Origin: Discostella pseudostelligera
Lineage: Eukaryota; Bacillariophyta; Thalassiosirophyceae; Thalassiosirales; Thalassiosiraceae
Direction: 5' to 3'
Assembly: GCA_036940085.1 (NCBI GenBank)
Contig: JALLBK010000211.1
Location: 1-26,180, forward strand
Length of the DNA stretch: 26,180 nt
Below are positions 1-8,081 of the stretch, piece after piece. The translations under genes and the position numbers were made by a program. How positions within the stretch are numbered: the stretch's first letter is position 1; each line of letters opens with the position of its first letter. Below the pieces are notes generated by a model, which was not told the DNA's origin, made no database searches, and saw only the letters and a program-made list of their open reading frames with translations.

Positions 1-74
1 ACTAATATCTGGGCTCTAGTAGCCAGGCAAAGTGAATTAAACATACAACTCATTGTACCCCAGATCAATCATCA

Positions 75-485
75 TCACTTGGCAATGAGGCATGTCTCTT
101 TGTTCTGTTTGGCAATGGATTTTGCGTCCATGGCTGCTTTTTTTGCAGGTGCTGCAGCAATATCAAAGAACTTATGATGCCGCATGCAGTACTTTGTCCC
201 ATGCCCACTCTCGTATGTACCCTCTCCGGGATCCGCGTCAGGATAATCATGGATCTGTTGCGCCATCTCCCACTCAGTTTGGCAGCAGTGGTGAAAAGAT
301 GCAGCACAACCAATCATCGCGCAGATATCAAAAGGCTGAACACCAGGAAGTTGACACCCCAGCAATAGTTTGCCACCCACATAACATTCGCTCCATGCAC
401 ACATTGTCGTTTCCTCAGGGATGGAAAGAGGACCAAATTCCTCCTCTTCATCACTGTCGGAGTCATTGGGGAGGAGGGTCGCCAT
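75..485 (-). CDS. Small Cys/His-rich hypothetical protein, possible zinc-binding module
   Basis: I do not recognise this family. The 136-residue product opens with an acidic patch (residues 8-16). It then carries many potential metal ligands: Cys29, 34, 44, 55, 60, 67, 68 and 100, and His65, 66, 79, 103 and 104. The CxxxxCxxxxHHCCQxEWE arrangement at 55-73 looks like a zinc-knuckle or treble-clef fold, which is inference from Cys/His spacing. The tail (115-136) is Lys/Ala-rich. I chose the ATG at 485 because its context (ACC ATG G) is strong. An in-frame ATG at 560 would add 25 residues encoded largely by a 7-bp tandem repeat and has a weaker context. Similar Cys/His modules occur in mobile-element proteins of algae, so a domesticated or decayed element gene is possible, but no transposase catalytic motif is visible. 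Confidence 0.55.
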   Translation of the reverse strand: MATLLPNDSDSDEEEEFGPLSIPEETTMCAWSECYVGGKLLLGCQLPGVQPFDICAMIGCAASFHHCCQTEWEMAQQIHDYPDADPGEGTYESGHGTKYCMRHHKFFDIAAAPAKKAAMDAKSIAKQNKETCLIAK

Positions 486-970
486 GGTATCAGATATTAA
501 TACTGCTCGATATGGAATGATGGATGATGGATGATGGATGATGGTCCATGTGAGTGGCATTGGCAGGGTGACAGATTTTATGTTCTGTACGAATTCCTAC
601 GTAACTCAANATCATCATCATAATCATCGAAAAAAGAGAAAAGACACACGTAACAAGTAACAAGCAACACTTCTGGACTGGCTCTAGCTACAACAAGTGA
701 CGAACGAGAACCGTGGCAACTATTGGTGAAGAACGAGAAGCGTGACAATCTCATTTGTTACACCGCTTGTCAAATGAAATCGAGAAGCCCGCCTGCCAAC
801 ACCAATTTGCCCTCTACCATCATATGGCGTTCGCTTTTTTACTGCACCGAAGAAGCCAAACAACTCTTTGCTTCATGCTCACACAATAATGAAATCACAA
901 CCACGACAACGTCGAATCCGGCGCTCGATACAAAACAAACACAATACTTGTTAAGATCAATTCACAGATA
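486..970. other. Intergenic region between two divergent small genes
   Basis: No gene is supported here. It holds the 7-bp tandem repeat (517-544), an ambiguous base at 610 followed by an ATC-rich run, and an imperfect duplication around 702-746 in which AACGAGAA followed by CGTG recurs. Short frames on both strands have no recognisable content. It presumably contains the promoters of the genes at 485 (-) and 971 (+). Confidence 0.5.
517..544. repeat. 7-bp tandem repeat, four copies
   Basis: Four exact head-to-tail copies of ATGATGG occupy this stretch just upstream of the preferred start of the Cys/His-rich gene. It is a minisatellite likely to vary in copy number between alleles. Copy changes would shift the frame of the longer ATG-560 version of that gene, which argues against that longer start. 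Confidence 0.9.
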
Positions 971-1336
971 ATGACGAAACCACCTCTTAAAACAGAGAAG
1001 GGAGGATGCGATGTCCGAATGAGAGTCACCACCACCTCCTTCGGTAACCGATATGTCATCAAGATATCGCACAATGCCGAAGTTCCCCTCCTAATCAAAC
1101 AAGGACCACTCGTTGGTTCCGGCCAAGGTCAAACGACTCTCGATCCTGGAAAGACATGGCGTTATGAATTCGGTTTGTTGGAGCATCGACCACATGTGAA
1201 TCAAATCATCGATGAGATTACATTTGCCTTTACCGATGGTAGGGATGTGGAATTGTATCATGAAATTCCCTGTATGGTTGCTTTTGGATTGCAACGGGGA
1301 TCTTTTGGACATAAGCGACGAGTCTCGGTTCAGTGA
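971..1336 (+). CDS. Hypothetical 121-residue protein, beta-rich
   Basis: I do not recognise this family. The frame opens at an ATG with A at -3 and encodes 121 residues with normal, non-repetitive composition, unlike the antisense shadows around it. Alternating hydrophobic and polar residues at 15-34, 64-85 and 92-108 suggest a small beta-sandwich, for example RYVIKISHN, EITFAFTDG and VELYHEIPC. The tail is basic (GHKRRVSVQ). No signal peptide or membrane segment is visible. It could be a complete small gene or the last exon of a longer one, since the upstream 485 bp contain no other convincing frame. It converges on the acidic two-exon gene, with about 300 bp between the stop codons. Confidence 0.5.
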   Translation: MTKPPLKTEKGGCDVRMRVTTTSFGNRYVIKISHNAEVPLLIKQGPLVGSGQGQTTLDPGKTWRYEFGLLEHRPHVNQIIDEITFAFTDGRDVELYHEIPCMVAFGLQRGSFGHKRRVSVQ

Positions 1337-1639
1337 AACAGTAAACCAATCCGTATCTTGTTGAGCAAGTTGCTCAAGCATGGAAAGTAGCGATGGGCGT
1401 GACCAGTGATAATGCAACAGGGATGAGCTTGGAGAGCACATTAATAGGATTGAACTCTCATAAAGTAGATATTTTGTGTGGCCATTGAATAGTGTCAACT
1501 ACGCAATCTCTCATCACCTATGAACAGTCGCCTGAATGCAATGATGGTCTAGATTAAACAATGCTGTCGAATTGAGTTGTACACAACATAATATTGCCCA
1601 GTCGAACCGTCCTCTCTTCATCTGAAGGCAGTTTTGCAA
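1337..1639. other. Convergent intergenic spacer
   Basis: This is the 3' space between the plus-strand gene ending at 1336 and the minus-strand gene ending at 1640. An antisense frame crosses it (1091-1498, -) but overlaps the better-supported plus gene. I see no RNA gene or repeat. Confidence 0.5.
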
Positions 1640-2797
1640 CTAGCTTCTATTCGCCATGGCAATCGCCGTATACTTCAATCCGCCAGCCTCATTGACATAT
1701 TTGGCTTTACGATTCTCACGTTCCTTCTTCAGTTTTTGTAATTCTAGTTCACGCTGTGCAAAATGCTTTATTTTTTGTGCTGGAGGAGGGTGTTCATGAT
1801 ATAATGATGATGACGATGTATGACAGTGTAGCGTCGTGACACCAGCAATAACATGATACGATATTTGAATGTGAGAAAGCCAACATTTCGATGCATAGAG
1901 TGCAAGAAATCAAATGTTACAATCACATCCCGTACCTTGTTCGGCAATCATTCCCTTCTTCCTAGCCGTTCTCGGAGATGTTGGCATATTCCCATCATCA
2001 TATTCCTCAACATTCATTTCATCCTCTAATCCATCATTTCCATCAGCATTCTCCTCTCCCTCCTCCTCGCCAAGCATGGCAATATATGCCCTCCGACGTC
2101 GTTCCCATTCTACCAATGTATGTATATGGTCTAGTATTGTATCTCGAGTCGATTCATTGGCATCTTCGACAACCATTTGTCCTCCTTGTCCACCTGCCTC
2201 CTCATCATCATCGTTATCATCGTCGTGCTCATCATTCCATATCCGTTGTTGGGATTTCAAAACATCAAATCGCAATATTGTCCGGTTGGCAATATCCACT
2301 ACTTCAATACTTCCAGCTCCAGCTCCAGCTCCACCTCCTTTCTTATTTGGTGGAGGGACAATCTGTACCTTTTTGATAGCTGTCAGGGGTATACACTTTT
2401 TACTAATGGACGAAGTAGCAGTATTGTTGGATAATAATGATGAGTGCGGCGAAGACACTACCAATTGCGGCCCAGAGGAGGAATCTACGACGGATAAAGT
2501 TGCATTATCAAGTGGTTCATAGTAGCAGTCACGATGTGAATGGGAATTGTCTCCTCCGAGCATGCTGGATAGAAATCCTCCCATGATGCCACCACCACCA
2601 CTGCTACTACTACTGTCGCCGTCGTCATTATTGCCATTACCACGACGAAGACGACGATGCCATCGAATACAAATGCTATTCGTCATTGCCCAAGCTGCTT
2701 TTCGTGCTGGTCTATCATCCGCCCTTTCAAGACACGGGCAGAGTAATCCGCGATATTTGAGGGATAGGAGTGGATAGGGAGATTTGCTGCCGAACAT
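1640..2797 (-). CDS. Acidic two-exon protein, PH-like (?) with conserved C-terminal helix
   Basis: Unrecognised family. Exon 1 is 2797-1936 and exon 2 is 1779-1640; the product is 333 residues. The donor CAAG|GTACGG and acceptor CTCCAG|CACAAA join phases 1+2 exactly, so exon 2 continues the frame as AQKIKHFAQ. I use the ATG at 2797; the frame is open upstream only to a TTG at 2860. The start (YPLLSLKYRGLLCP, then RKAAWAMTNSICIRWHRRL) is non-repetitive and probably conserved. The middle has Ser/Gly/Asn/Asp tracts. Around residues 130-195 are strand-like segments (CIPLTAIKKVQIVPPP, SIEVVDIANRTILRFDVL), followed by a helix LDHIHTLVEWERRRRAYIAML, an order that recalls PH-type folds. Exon 2 encodes a charged helix and ends in GGLKYTAIAMANRS. 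The PH-like idea is inference and weak; the gene structure is secure. Confidence 0.75.
1780..1935 (-). other. Intron of the acidic protein gene
   Basis: A 156-bp GT-AG intron (GTACGG...CTCCAG on the minus strand) with phase 1. Removing it replaces an out-of-character ending (TGCDCNI) with a 45-residue charged helical C-terminus that has its own TAG stop. Confidence 0.85.
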
Positions 2798-3047
2798 ATT
2801 ATTAGATACTTTGGCTTGTTGCTGGTCGAGAGTCGGCACCAGAAGTGAATTCAATGACAATGCTGCCGCTGCCCGTCGTCGTCGATGGTGAATATAATAT
2901 GGTGTAGAGAGGCTGAGGATGAGAGCTGTATTGCCGACACCGCCCGTAGATGGTCGTAGCCTTAGTAGTAGTCGTATTGATCAAGCTGACGAAAAAGGAA
3001 GAGAGAGGTATAGATGACGATGTTGACGAATGACGGCGGCAATCATC

Positions 3048-3065
3048 GCCGTCGCCGTCGCCGTC
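3048..3065. repeat. GCCGTC hexamer, three copies
   Basis: Three perfect copies of GCCGTC form a short microsatellite in the divergent promoter region. Confidence 0.85.
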
Positions 3066-3216
3066 ACCAAATCCAAATCCTACGACACGAAAACACAATA
3101 AATACAATCCCACCATGAGATCCGCCACCGCCCTACGACAGTGGTGTGCGCAGATCGATTGAATCGTCACCCTCTTGATTGTGTCAGTCTCCTGCCAAAT
3201 CAATGTAAAGTGCTGC

Positions 3217-3222
3217 CACGTG
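3217..3222. promoter_or_regulatory. G-box (CACGTG)
   Basis: A palindromic CACGTG in the context GCCACGTGTC, the classic target of plant-type bZIP and bHLH factors. It sits about 400 bp from either flanking start codon and within 80 bp of two other candidate sites. A hexamer alone is weak evidence; the clustering raises its interest. Confidence 0.4.
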
Positions 3223-3247
3223 TCGGCATACTTTTTGACTCGACTGA

Positions 3248-3260
3248 TTTGGCGGGAGAA
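3248..3260 (+). promoter_or_regulatory. E2F-like box (TTTGGCGGGA)
   Basis: TTTGGCGGGAGAA matches the E2F/DP core (TTTSSCGS) and resembles the duplicated box upstream of 24009. It may tie one of the flanking genes to cell-cycle control; this is inference. Confidence 0.4.
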
Positions 3261-3287
3261 GCACTGCAAATTGAGAAAGCGTCTGTC

Positions 3288-3295
3288 TGACGTCA
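3288..3295. promoter_or_regulatory. Full palindromic CRE (TGACGTCA)
   Basis: A perfect 8-bp cAMP-response element. In the diatom Phaeodactylum, TGACGT-type elements bound by a bZIP factor mediate CO2/cAMP repression of a carbonic anhydrase gene. I noticed no other intact CRE between genes in this window. Function here is not shown. Confidence 0.45.
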
Positions 3296-3460
3296 GCATG
3301 GGGCATTCTCCAACGAAGGAACCAGAGGGATTTCTGCGCATGTAGACTCCGTACTGAGAAATAATTTCAAATTCAAATTTGAGAAAGGGCGGGCGGAATT
3401 GTTGAACGGAGATGGTGGCTTGTGGCGGGAAGGCCCGAGACGTCGGCATCGAAGCCGCCA

Positions 3461-3493
3461 ATTCCATTCCATTCCATTCATATTCATATTCAT
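3461..3493. repeat. ATTCC x3 then ATTCAT x3
   Basis: Three copies of ATTCC are followed directly by three of ATTCAT, forming a compound microsatellite about 130 bp upstream of the 1411-residue gene. Confidence 0.85.
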
Positions 3494-3621
3494 ATGCAGC
3501 GGTGAACTAATTATGTGATAGCGTCTGGGGTAGGGCGACAATTCCATTCTTCAGCAGACGATACGAATAATAATCATTAGATGAAATTAGTTTGAGGAGA
3601 GGAGAGTAGATCGAACAAGTC

Positions 3622-6600
3622 ATGCAAGCGGACGATTGCGACAACGTACTACCCGTCGACGACGAGCTTGGCGCCGCCGCCGTCGTCGCCGCCCCGCCAA
3701 TCTCGTTTACATTTGTCGATGATGACCAAGCTGATGATGGTGAACATTGGCCGCAGCAGCATCATCAGGCATCAACATCACAAGTCAAGGGTACTAATTT
3801 GGGCATCGCACCGGCATTGGCTTCAAGCGGCGGCGGAAGCGGCAGCACTGGCTTTTCAACAACATCACCAGCACCAGCAGCGACTGTTGTTCGGCCGGGG
3901 ACACCCCCTCCACGCTCACTATCATTATTCACACCAACGCATATTAACCTAACTTCAAGGAGACGGGTGGCGAGGGGGGCATGTGATGAGGTTCATCCGT
4001 TAGCTGCAGCAACGGCGTCGTCGAATTTGGCAAACTTGGGCAGAAAGAGTCCAGCAATTGCTTTGCATCAGCAGCATCAAACACTACAGCAAGGGGGAGA
4101 GGGAGAGAATGATCTAGATGAACCTAAAAAATTGGAGAATTCATTGGGGCTACTCACTGGCCATGGCAATGACACTTCTCTCGTTTCTTCCAACCGTGAT
4201 CTGAGCGGTACTAGTAACAGTAGCAGCATCAGCCGTCCACAACAACTTCATCGATCATCCAGTACCAACACCTCCACTACCAATGACAAAACTCATCCCG
4301 ACAACATCCCCAATAATTCCAATCAAAACAAGAAAAAGAACGAAAAGCTCAACTTCAAACAACGTCTCGCCATGGAAAATTTCCTCATGGCCCAATCTTC
4401 CAATAACATGAATCCAATAGCTAAAGAGGAAGCATGGCGAGAATTAGTCCGTGCTATGAAACACTCATCGTCGGAGTATGATTCTTCTATGAATATTAGC
4501 GGTAGTACCAACAATAACAGTCGAGGAGGATATGCCCGTTCCAATAGTAGCAATGCCAATAACGGACGTTGGAATAGCAAGAAGGATGATATACTTGGAT
4601 TAATTCGTATTGGGGGTGGATTGAAAATTGGTGCCGGATCGTCGGATGTAGTGAGTATTGCTAGTGGTTTGACTACCGAGCATTATGAGACGGCTACGAC
4701 GATGACACCACCGACGACTACTGCTGTGAACAAGGCTACTGCTGCTCCCAATTTGGTGACTGCTGCTGCTGCTGCTGCTGCGGCTGCGGCTCTGGCTGCG
4801 GCTCCTACTTCTGCCATTGCCAATGCACATGCCACATCTCCCGTGGAATTGGAGACCGGGCCGGGAGAACATGACGAGTTGTTAGGGATGACAATGCCAG
4901 AGCCATTATCGAGCTCGCACCTTCCACCATCACTACTACCACAGGCAGAGGTTACCACAACAAAGACTCCCGAACAACCTCCATCCAATCCTGGAAAGTT
5001 GGTCCGTACAATCACACCACCGACTTTCCCAACCATGGTCTTACCCAATATATTGTCTGCCGGGGGATTGCCTACTGTTTCACCATTGTCTGTGGATGGA
5101 ATGGTATTTGATGATGAGGAATATGTTGACTATGATGATCGATTAGACCAGCAGGCGGATGAGAAGGGTGGTACTACATGGGATAGTAGGATGGTCAATA
5201 ATGATATTCGCTTGAAATTTCCCATCATTCATGGGGAGGAGGACGAGGAGAAAGAGGGAGGCAGTAACATCATCGATGGAGACAAGATGGAGACAAATTC
5301 GAAGCCAACTGGTGGGGGTGATGCCGCTACTCAAAAGAAGTCTTCCCTCTTCTTTGACATTGGTGAATCCTTCGCGGCCAACACCAAACGATTGTGGAAT
5401 AAGGATCCCAATAATACCAACAATGCCAATGTCGTTCTTTCGTTGGCTGATTCGATGAGCGAGGAGGGAGAGTCGACGAGTGGTTGTTCGGAGGACAGAA
5501 GTTTGATGCGCAGACGGCAACAGCCTCCACCACTGCTATTGCCATCGTTACGGAATGATAGTGGTAGTAGTAGTGTGGGTATGTTCCACCTCCCGGCAAG
5601 TCGGAGTAGTCATGGGGGCAGCACTAGCAGTGATGGTGGATTTGAGAAGATGTCGCTTTGGGAGAGTGAAATGATGAGACAAGTGGGGGCACAACAAGAG
5701 GCTGTGGTTGCAGTGGATGGTACGAGTAGACACGTTTTCCCGAACTCAGGGTCGTTATCGATTATTGCACACTCGAATGAGGGAGAAATCGTATCATTCC
5801 ATGAGAGTGAGAAGTATTCTACGGAGGTCACCCGACCCGTAAGCCAGCCGAGCACGGCTTTGGAGTTGGAGCATGATACCCATCAACAGTTGTACCAAAG
5901 TCAAAGCATGCCATCGCATTCTCCTAGGCAAGTTATTCCGCTTCCAAGGAAAGAACGACATTCTATCGAGATGAGTCAGAATTCACCTCCGTGTCAACGT
6001 TCGATGAAACGACGACCGAAACGCCGAGGAGTGGGTATACACAACTACTCCACTGCCCAAAGCTTGGAGGAACAAATATTTTGCGTTTTGCAGCAGCAGC
6101 CGGATTCACACGTCGTTGGAGACATATTAGACGAAGAGTTGGAAGTGGGAGAACATCATGACTCCTCCATGAATATCAACGCATCCCGTGTCAAGAATGG
6201 AACTGTTGGATCGGCAGCCTCGGCTCAAGATATTCTACGGGAACTCCGGAATTCCACGTCGAACACACTCCAGATTGATAATTCGTTGGAAAAAAGCTGT
6301 TCGAGCAAACCTCCGCTCGGGAGCATCTCCGTTGGTATGCGTGGGCTACATCTTGGTCCGAATGGAAGTAAGGATTCGACATCGTCACGACCACATACTT
6401 CGTCCTCCTCCGAGGAACACCTCGAAGAGAATAGTGGTTATATGCGTCCCCTAACACCCACGTTGGCATTGGCTCCATCACCACGTGACATTCCAAGGCC
6501 GAGTCGCTGCAGGAGGAGTGTATCGGATTCTACCGCAGGTACTCCTGCTGCGAATCTAGTGTCTAGCGCATCATCCCCTCAGAGTATTGTGACCATGCCA

Positions 6601-7857
6601 GCCGATGTGTCCTCTAGCGTGCATAACAGTACCATGAGCGCCCTTGAACGATACTGCAAGGTAATTGGTACGAATATAGAGCATGCGAGTGTGATGAACA
6701 CTCGTCTTCGTGGTAGGATTTTTCCCTACACTTCCCCCGTAACTTCCGATTTGATGGGAGGAGGAGCTACTCGGGTGCAAATTGTCCCCCGACGCACGAG
6801 TACCAATCCTTTCGATACTATAAGCACCAATCCATTTGATAGCCCCCCGCGAAGCATACCGTCTCAGAAGGCGAAAGAGCCATTCGAAGAACAGTCGTCT
6901 CCGATACCCATGGAGAGATCTGGTGACACGTACATATCACACGATGCAAGCGGCTCCATAAACAAATCGAATACGTCGATCACGCCCTCTAGCGACGGGG
7001 GCGTCGCACTGCATGCAAATGGTGATATTATAACAGCGTCAACTCCTTCACAATGCAGTAGTCCACCATCTGTGTTGCTGTTGAAGCCTTCAAGACGTGA
7101 TAGGATTCGCGCAAGAAATTTATCACCACCAGAGTCACTGCAAGTTTCGTCAATAAGAAATCGTGAACCATGTAGGCATGAAAACATCCGCGTATCACTA
7201 TCCCAACTCAAAAACAATGGCGTGGGAGGATCGGGTCATGGCACCTCGACATTGGTACGCAACGGAAACACAGGCTGCTACTTTATTCGGGACGATAATG
7301 ATGATCATTTTGAGATTGGAGATAAGAATAGTGCTGACCACGAAAATGCAGAGGTGGAAACAAAGAGGAATAGTTATGCCAACGACGTGGAGAGGTCAAC
7401 CCGGCAATTGAATGGTATACACGAATCATCCTTGCGGAAAGCAACTCCACAAAACCAGTTGCGAGAGAAATTGGCCAACGCGACCATCTTGGACGACGAT
7501 GTCGTGGAAGATGCTGTAAGAGCGGCTACGGAGTGTTTGTCAACAGCAACGTCAACTTGCTCGAATGATGTATCAACTACGAACGAGGTCGAACAGACTC
7601 AACGAATAGCAGAAGGCGACGGTGACGAGTTTTTCGTCATCCCAAGTCCACAGCATCGGGTAAATTGGTCAGCGTTCGATCCAAATGTAGGCTGCTCAAA
7701 TGATTTTGACTTTCGCCCTTCTGAAAGCATGGACGAATGGGGTGATGATGATCGATGGGATTTTGATGAAGATGATGAGTGGGAGAGGGAGAACAAAGGA
7801 AACAAGATGTATTTTTGTTCGCCAACTTCCGTTGCTGCTGGCAGACATTTTTCGTAG
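3622..7857 (+). CDS. Large, mostly disordered protein with tandem NPF motifs
   Basis: Single-exon gene for 1411 residues; no catalytic domain is recognised. It is rich in Ser, Asn, Thr, Gly and Pro with long low-complexity runs, including an 11-Ala tract (381-391) encoded by GCT/GCG repeats. Likely ordered islands include a basic helical stretch KLNFKQRLAMENFLMAQ (about 243-259) followed by EEAWRELVRAMKH, and AQSLEEQIFCVLQQQP (about 813-828). Two NPFD motifs lie ten residues apart near 1061-1074; NPF is the ligand of EH domains in endocytic adaptors. The C-terminus is acidic and aromatic (DEWGDDDRWDFDEDDEWE), like short linear motifs that bind clathrin-adaptor or actin-regulatory proteins. 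A scaffold or trafficking role is inference. The start ATG follows the divergent promoter region. The frame has no internal interruption, and overlapping frames on other strands are shadows. Confidence 0.8.
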   Translation: MQADDCDNVLPVDDELGAAAVVAAPPISFTFVDDDQADDGEHWPQQHHQASTSQVKGTNLGIAPALASSGGGSGSTGFSTTSPAPAATVVRPGTPPPRSLSLFTPTHINLTSRRRVARGACDEVHPLAAATASSNLANLGRKSPAIALHQQHQTLQQGGEGENDLDEPKKLENSLGLLTGHGNDTSLVSSNRDLSGTSNSSSISRPQQLHRSSSTNTSTTNDKTHPDNIPNNSNQNKKKNEKLNFKQRLAMENFLMAQSSNNMNPIAKEEAWRELVRAMKHSSSEYDSSMNISGSTNNNSRGGYARSNSSNANNGRWNSKKDDILGLIRIGGGLKIGAGSSDVVSIASGLTTEHYETATTMTPPTTTAVNKATAAPNLVTAAAAAAAAAALAAAPTSAIANAHATSPVELETGPGEHDELLGMTMPEPLSSSHLPPSLLPQAEVTTTKTPEQPPSNPGKLVRTITPPTFPTMVLPNILSAGGLPTVSPLSVDGMVFDDEEYVDYDDRLDQQADEKGGTTWDSRMVNNDIRLKFPIIHGEEDEEKEGGSNIIDGDKMETNSKPTGGGDAATQKKSSLFFDIGESFAANTKRLWNKDPNNTNNANVVLSLADSMSEEGESTSGCSEDRSLMRRRQQPPPLLLPSLRNDSGSSSVGMFHLPASRSSHGGSTSSDGGFEKMSLWESEMMRQVGAQQEAVVAVDGTSRHVFPNSGSLSIIAHSNEGEIVSFHESEKYSTEVTRPVSQPSTALELEHDTHQQLYQSQSMPSHSPRQVIPLPRKERHSIEMSQNSPPCQRSMKRRPKRRGVGIHNYSTAQSLEEQIFCVLQQQPDSHVVGDILDEELEVGEHHDSSMNINASRVKNGTVGSAASAQDILRELRNSTSNTLQIDNSLEKSCSSKPPLGSISVGMRGLHLGPNGSKDSTSSRPHTSSSSEEHLEENSGYMRPLTPTLALAPSPRDIPRPSRCRRSVSDSTAGTPAANLVSSASSPQSIVTMPADVSSSVHNSTMSALERYCKVIGTNIEHASVMNTRLRGRIFPYTSPVTSDLMGGGATRVQIVPRRTSTNPFDTISTNPFDSPPRSIPSQKAKEPFEEQSSPIPMERSGDTYISHDASGSINKSNTSITPSSDGGVALHANGDIITASTPSQCSSPPSVLLLKPSRRDRIRARNLSPPESLQVSSIRNREPCRHENIRVSLSQLKNNGVGGSGHGTSTLVRNGNTGCYFIRDDNDDHFEIGDKNSADHENAEVETKRNSYANDVERSTRQLNGIHESSLRKATPQNQLREKLANATILDDDVVEDAVRAATECLSTATSTCSNDVSTTNEVEQTQRIAEGDGDEFFVIPSPQHRVNWSAFDPNVGCSNDFDFRPSESMDEWGDDDRWDFDEDDEWERENKGNKMYFCSPTSVAAGRHFS
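4762..4806 (+). repeat. GCT/GCG triplet repeat coding poly-alanine
   Basis: A run of GCT then GCG codons gives eleven alanines, a leucine and three more alanines inside the 1411-residue protein. It is a trinucleotide tract likely to vary in length between alleles. Confidence 0.85.
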
Positions 7858-8081
7858 TGCATATGCTTGGCTTGAAAATGCAATTTCGTGTGATGTATGA
7901 ACCGGTTACGATATAATATTTATCAGCTTGGATGGATGGGAAGTCTCCCTTACCAATTTTGTGATACCGTCCAAAGCAAACGGGGACTCGGTTGTCGATT
8001 ATGTAAGAAATTGAGCCATACCATCCTTTTTGGTCAGCTTTTCTTGACTAAATCATGGGGCGACGTTGCCTTCCATCATAA

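Larger units (their letters stand above)
2798..3621. other. Divergent promoter region
   Basis: This 824-bp spacer lies between divergent starts at 2797 (-) and 3622 (+). It has a 6-bp GCCGTC repeat (3048-3065), an ATTCC/ATTCAT repeat block (3461-3493), and a cluster of three candidate factor sites between 3217 and 3295 (listed separately). A further GGCGGGAAGG lies near 3424. A minus-strand open frame covers 2802-3467, but its composition looks non-coding and it overlaps these sites. I treat the whole stretch as regulatory. Confidence 0.55.

Noticed and set aside
92..520. Plus-strand frame of 142 codons
   Set aside because: It is antisense to the Cys/His-rich gene, whose Cys/His spacing and start context are more convincing.
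1091..1498. Minus-strand frame of 135 codons
   Set aside because: It overlaps the better-composed plus-strand gene at 971-1336 and has no domain or splice partner.
1914..2522. Plus-strand frame of 202 codons rich in Ser/Pro
   Set aside because: It is the antisense shadow of Asp/Glu- and Gly/Ser-coding tracts in the acidic two-exon gene.
2802..3467. Minus-strand open frame of 221 codons
   Set aside because: It contains Gly-Asp and Thr runs from microsatellites, has no recognisable domain, and covers the promoter-like site cluster. No splice join to the neighbouring gene is convincing.
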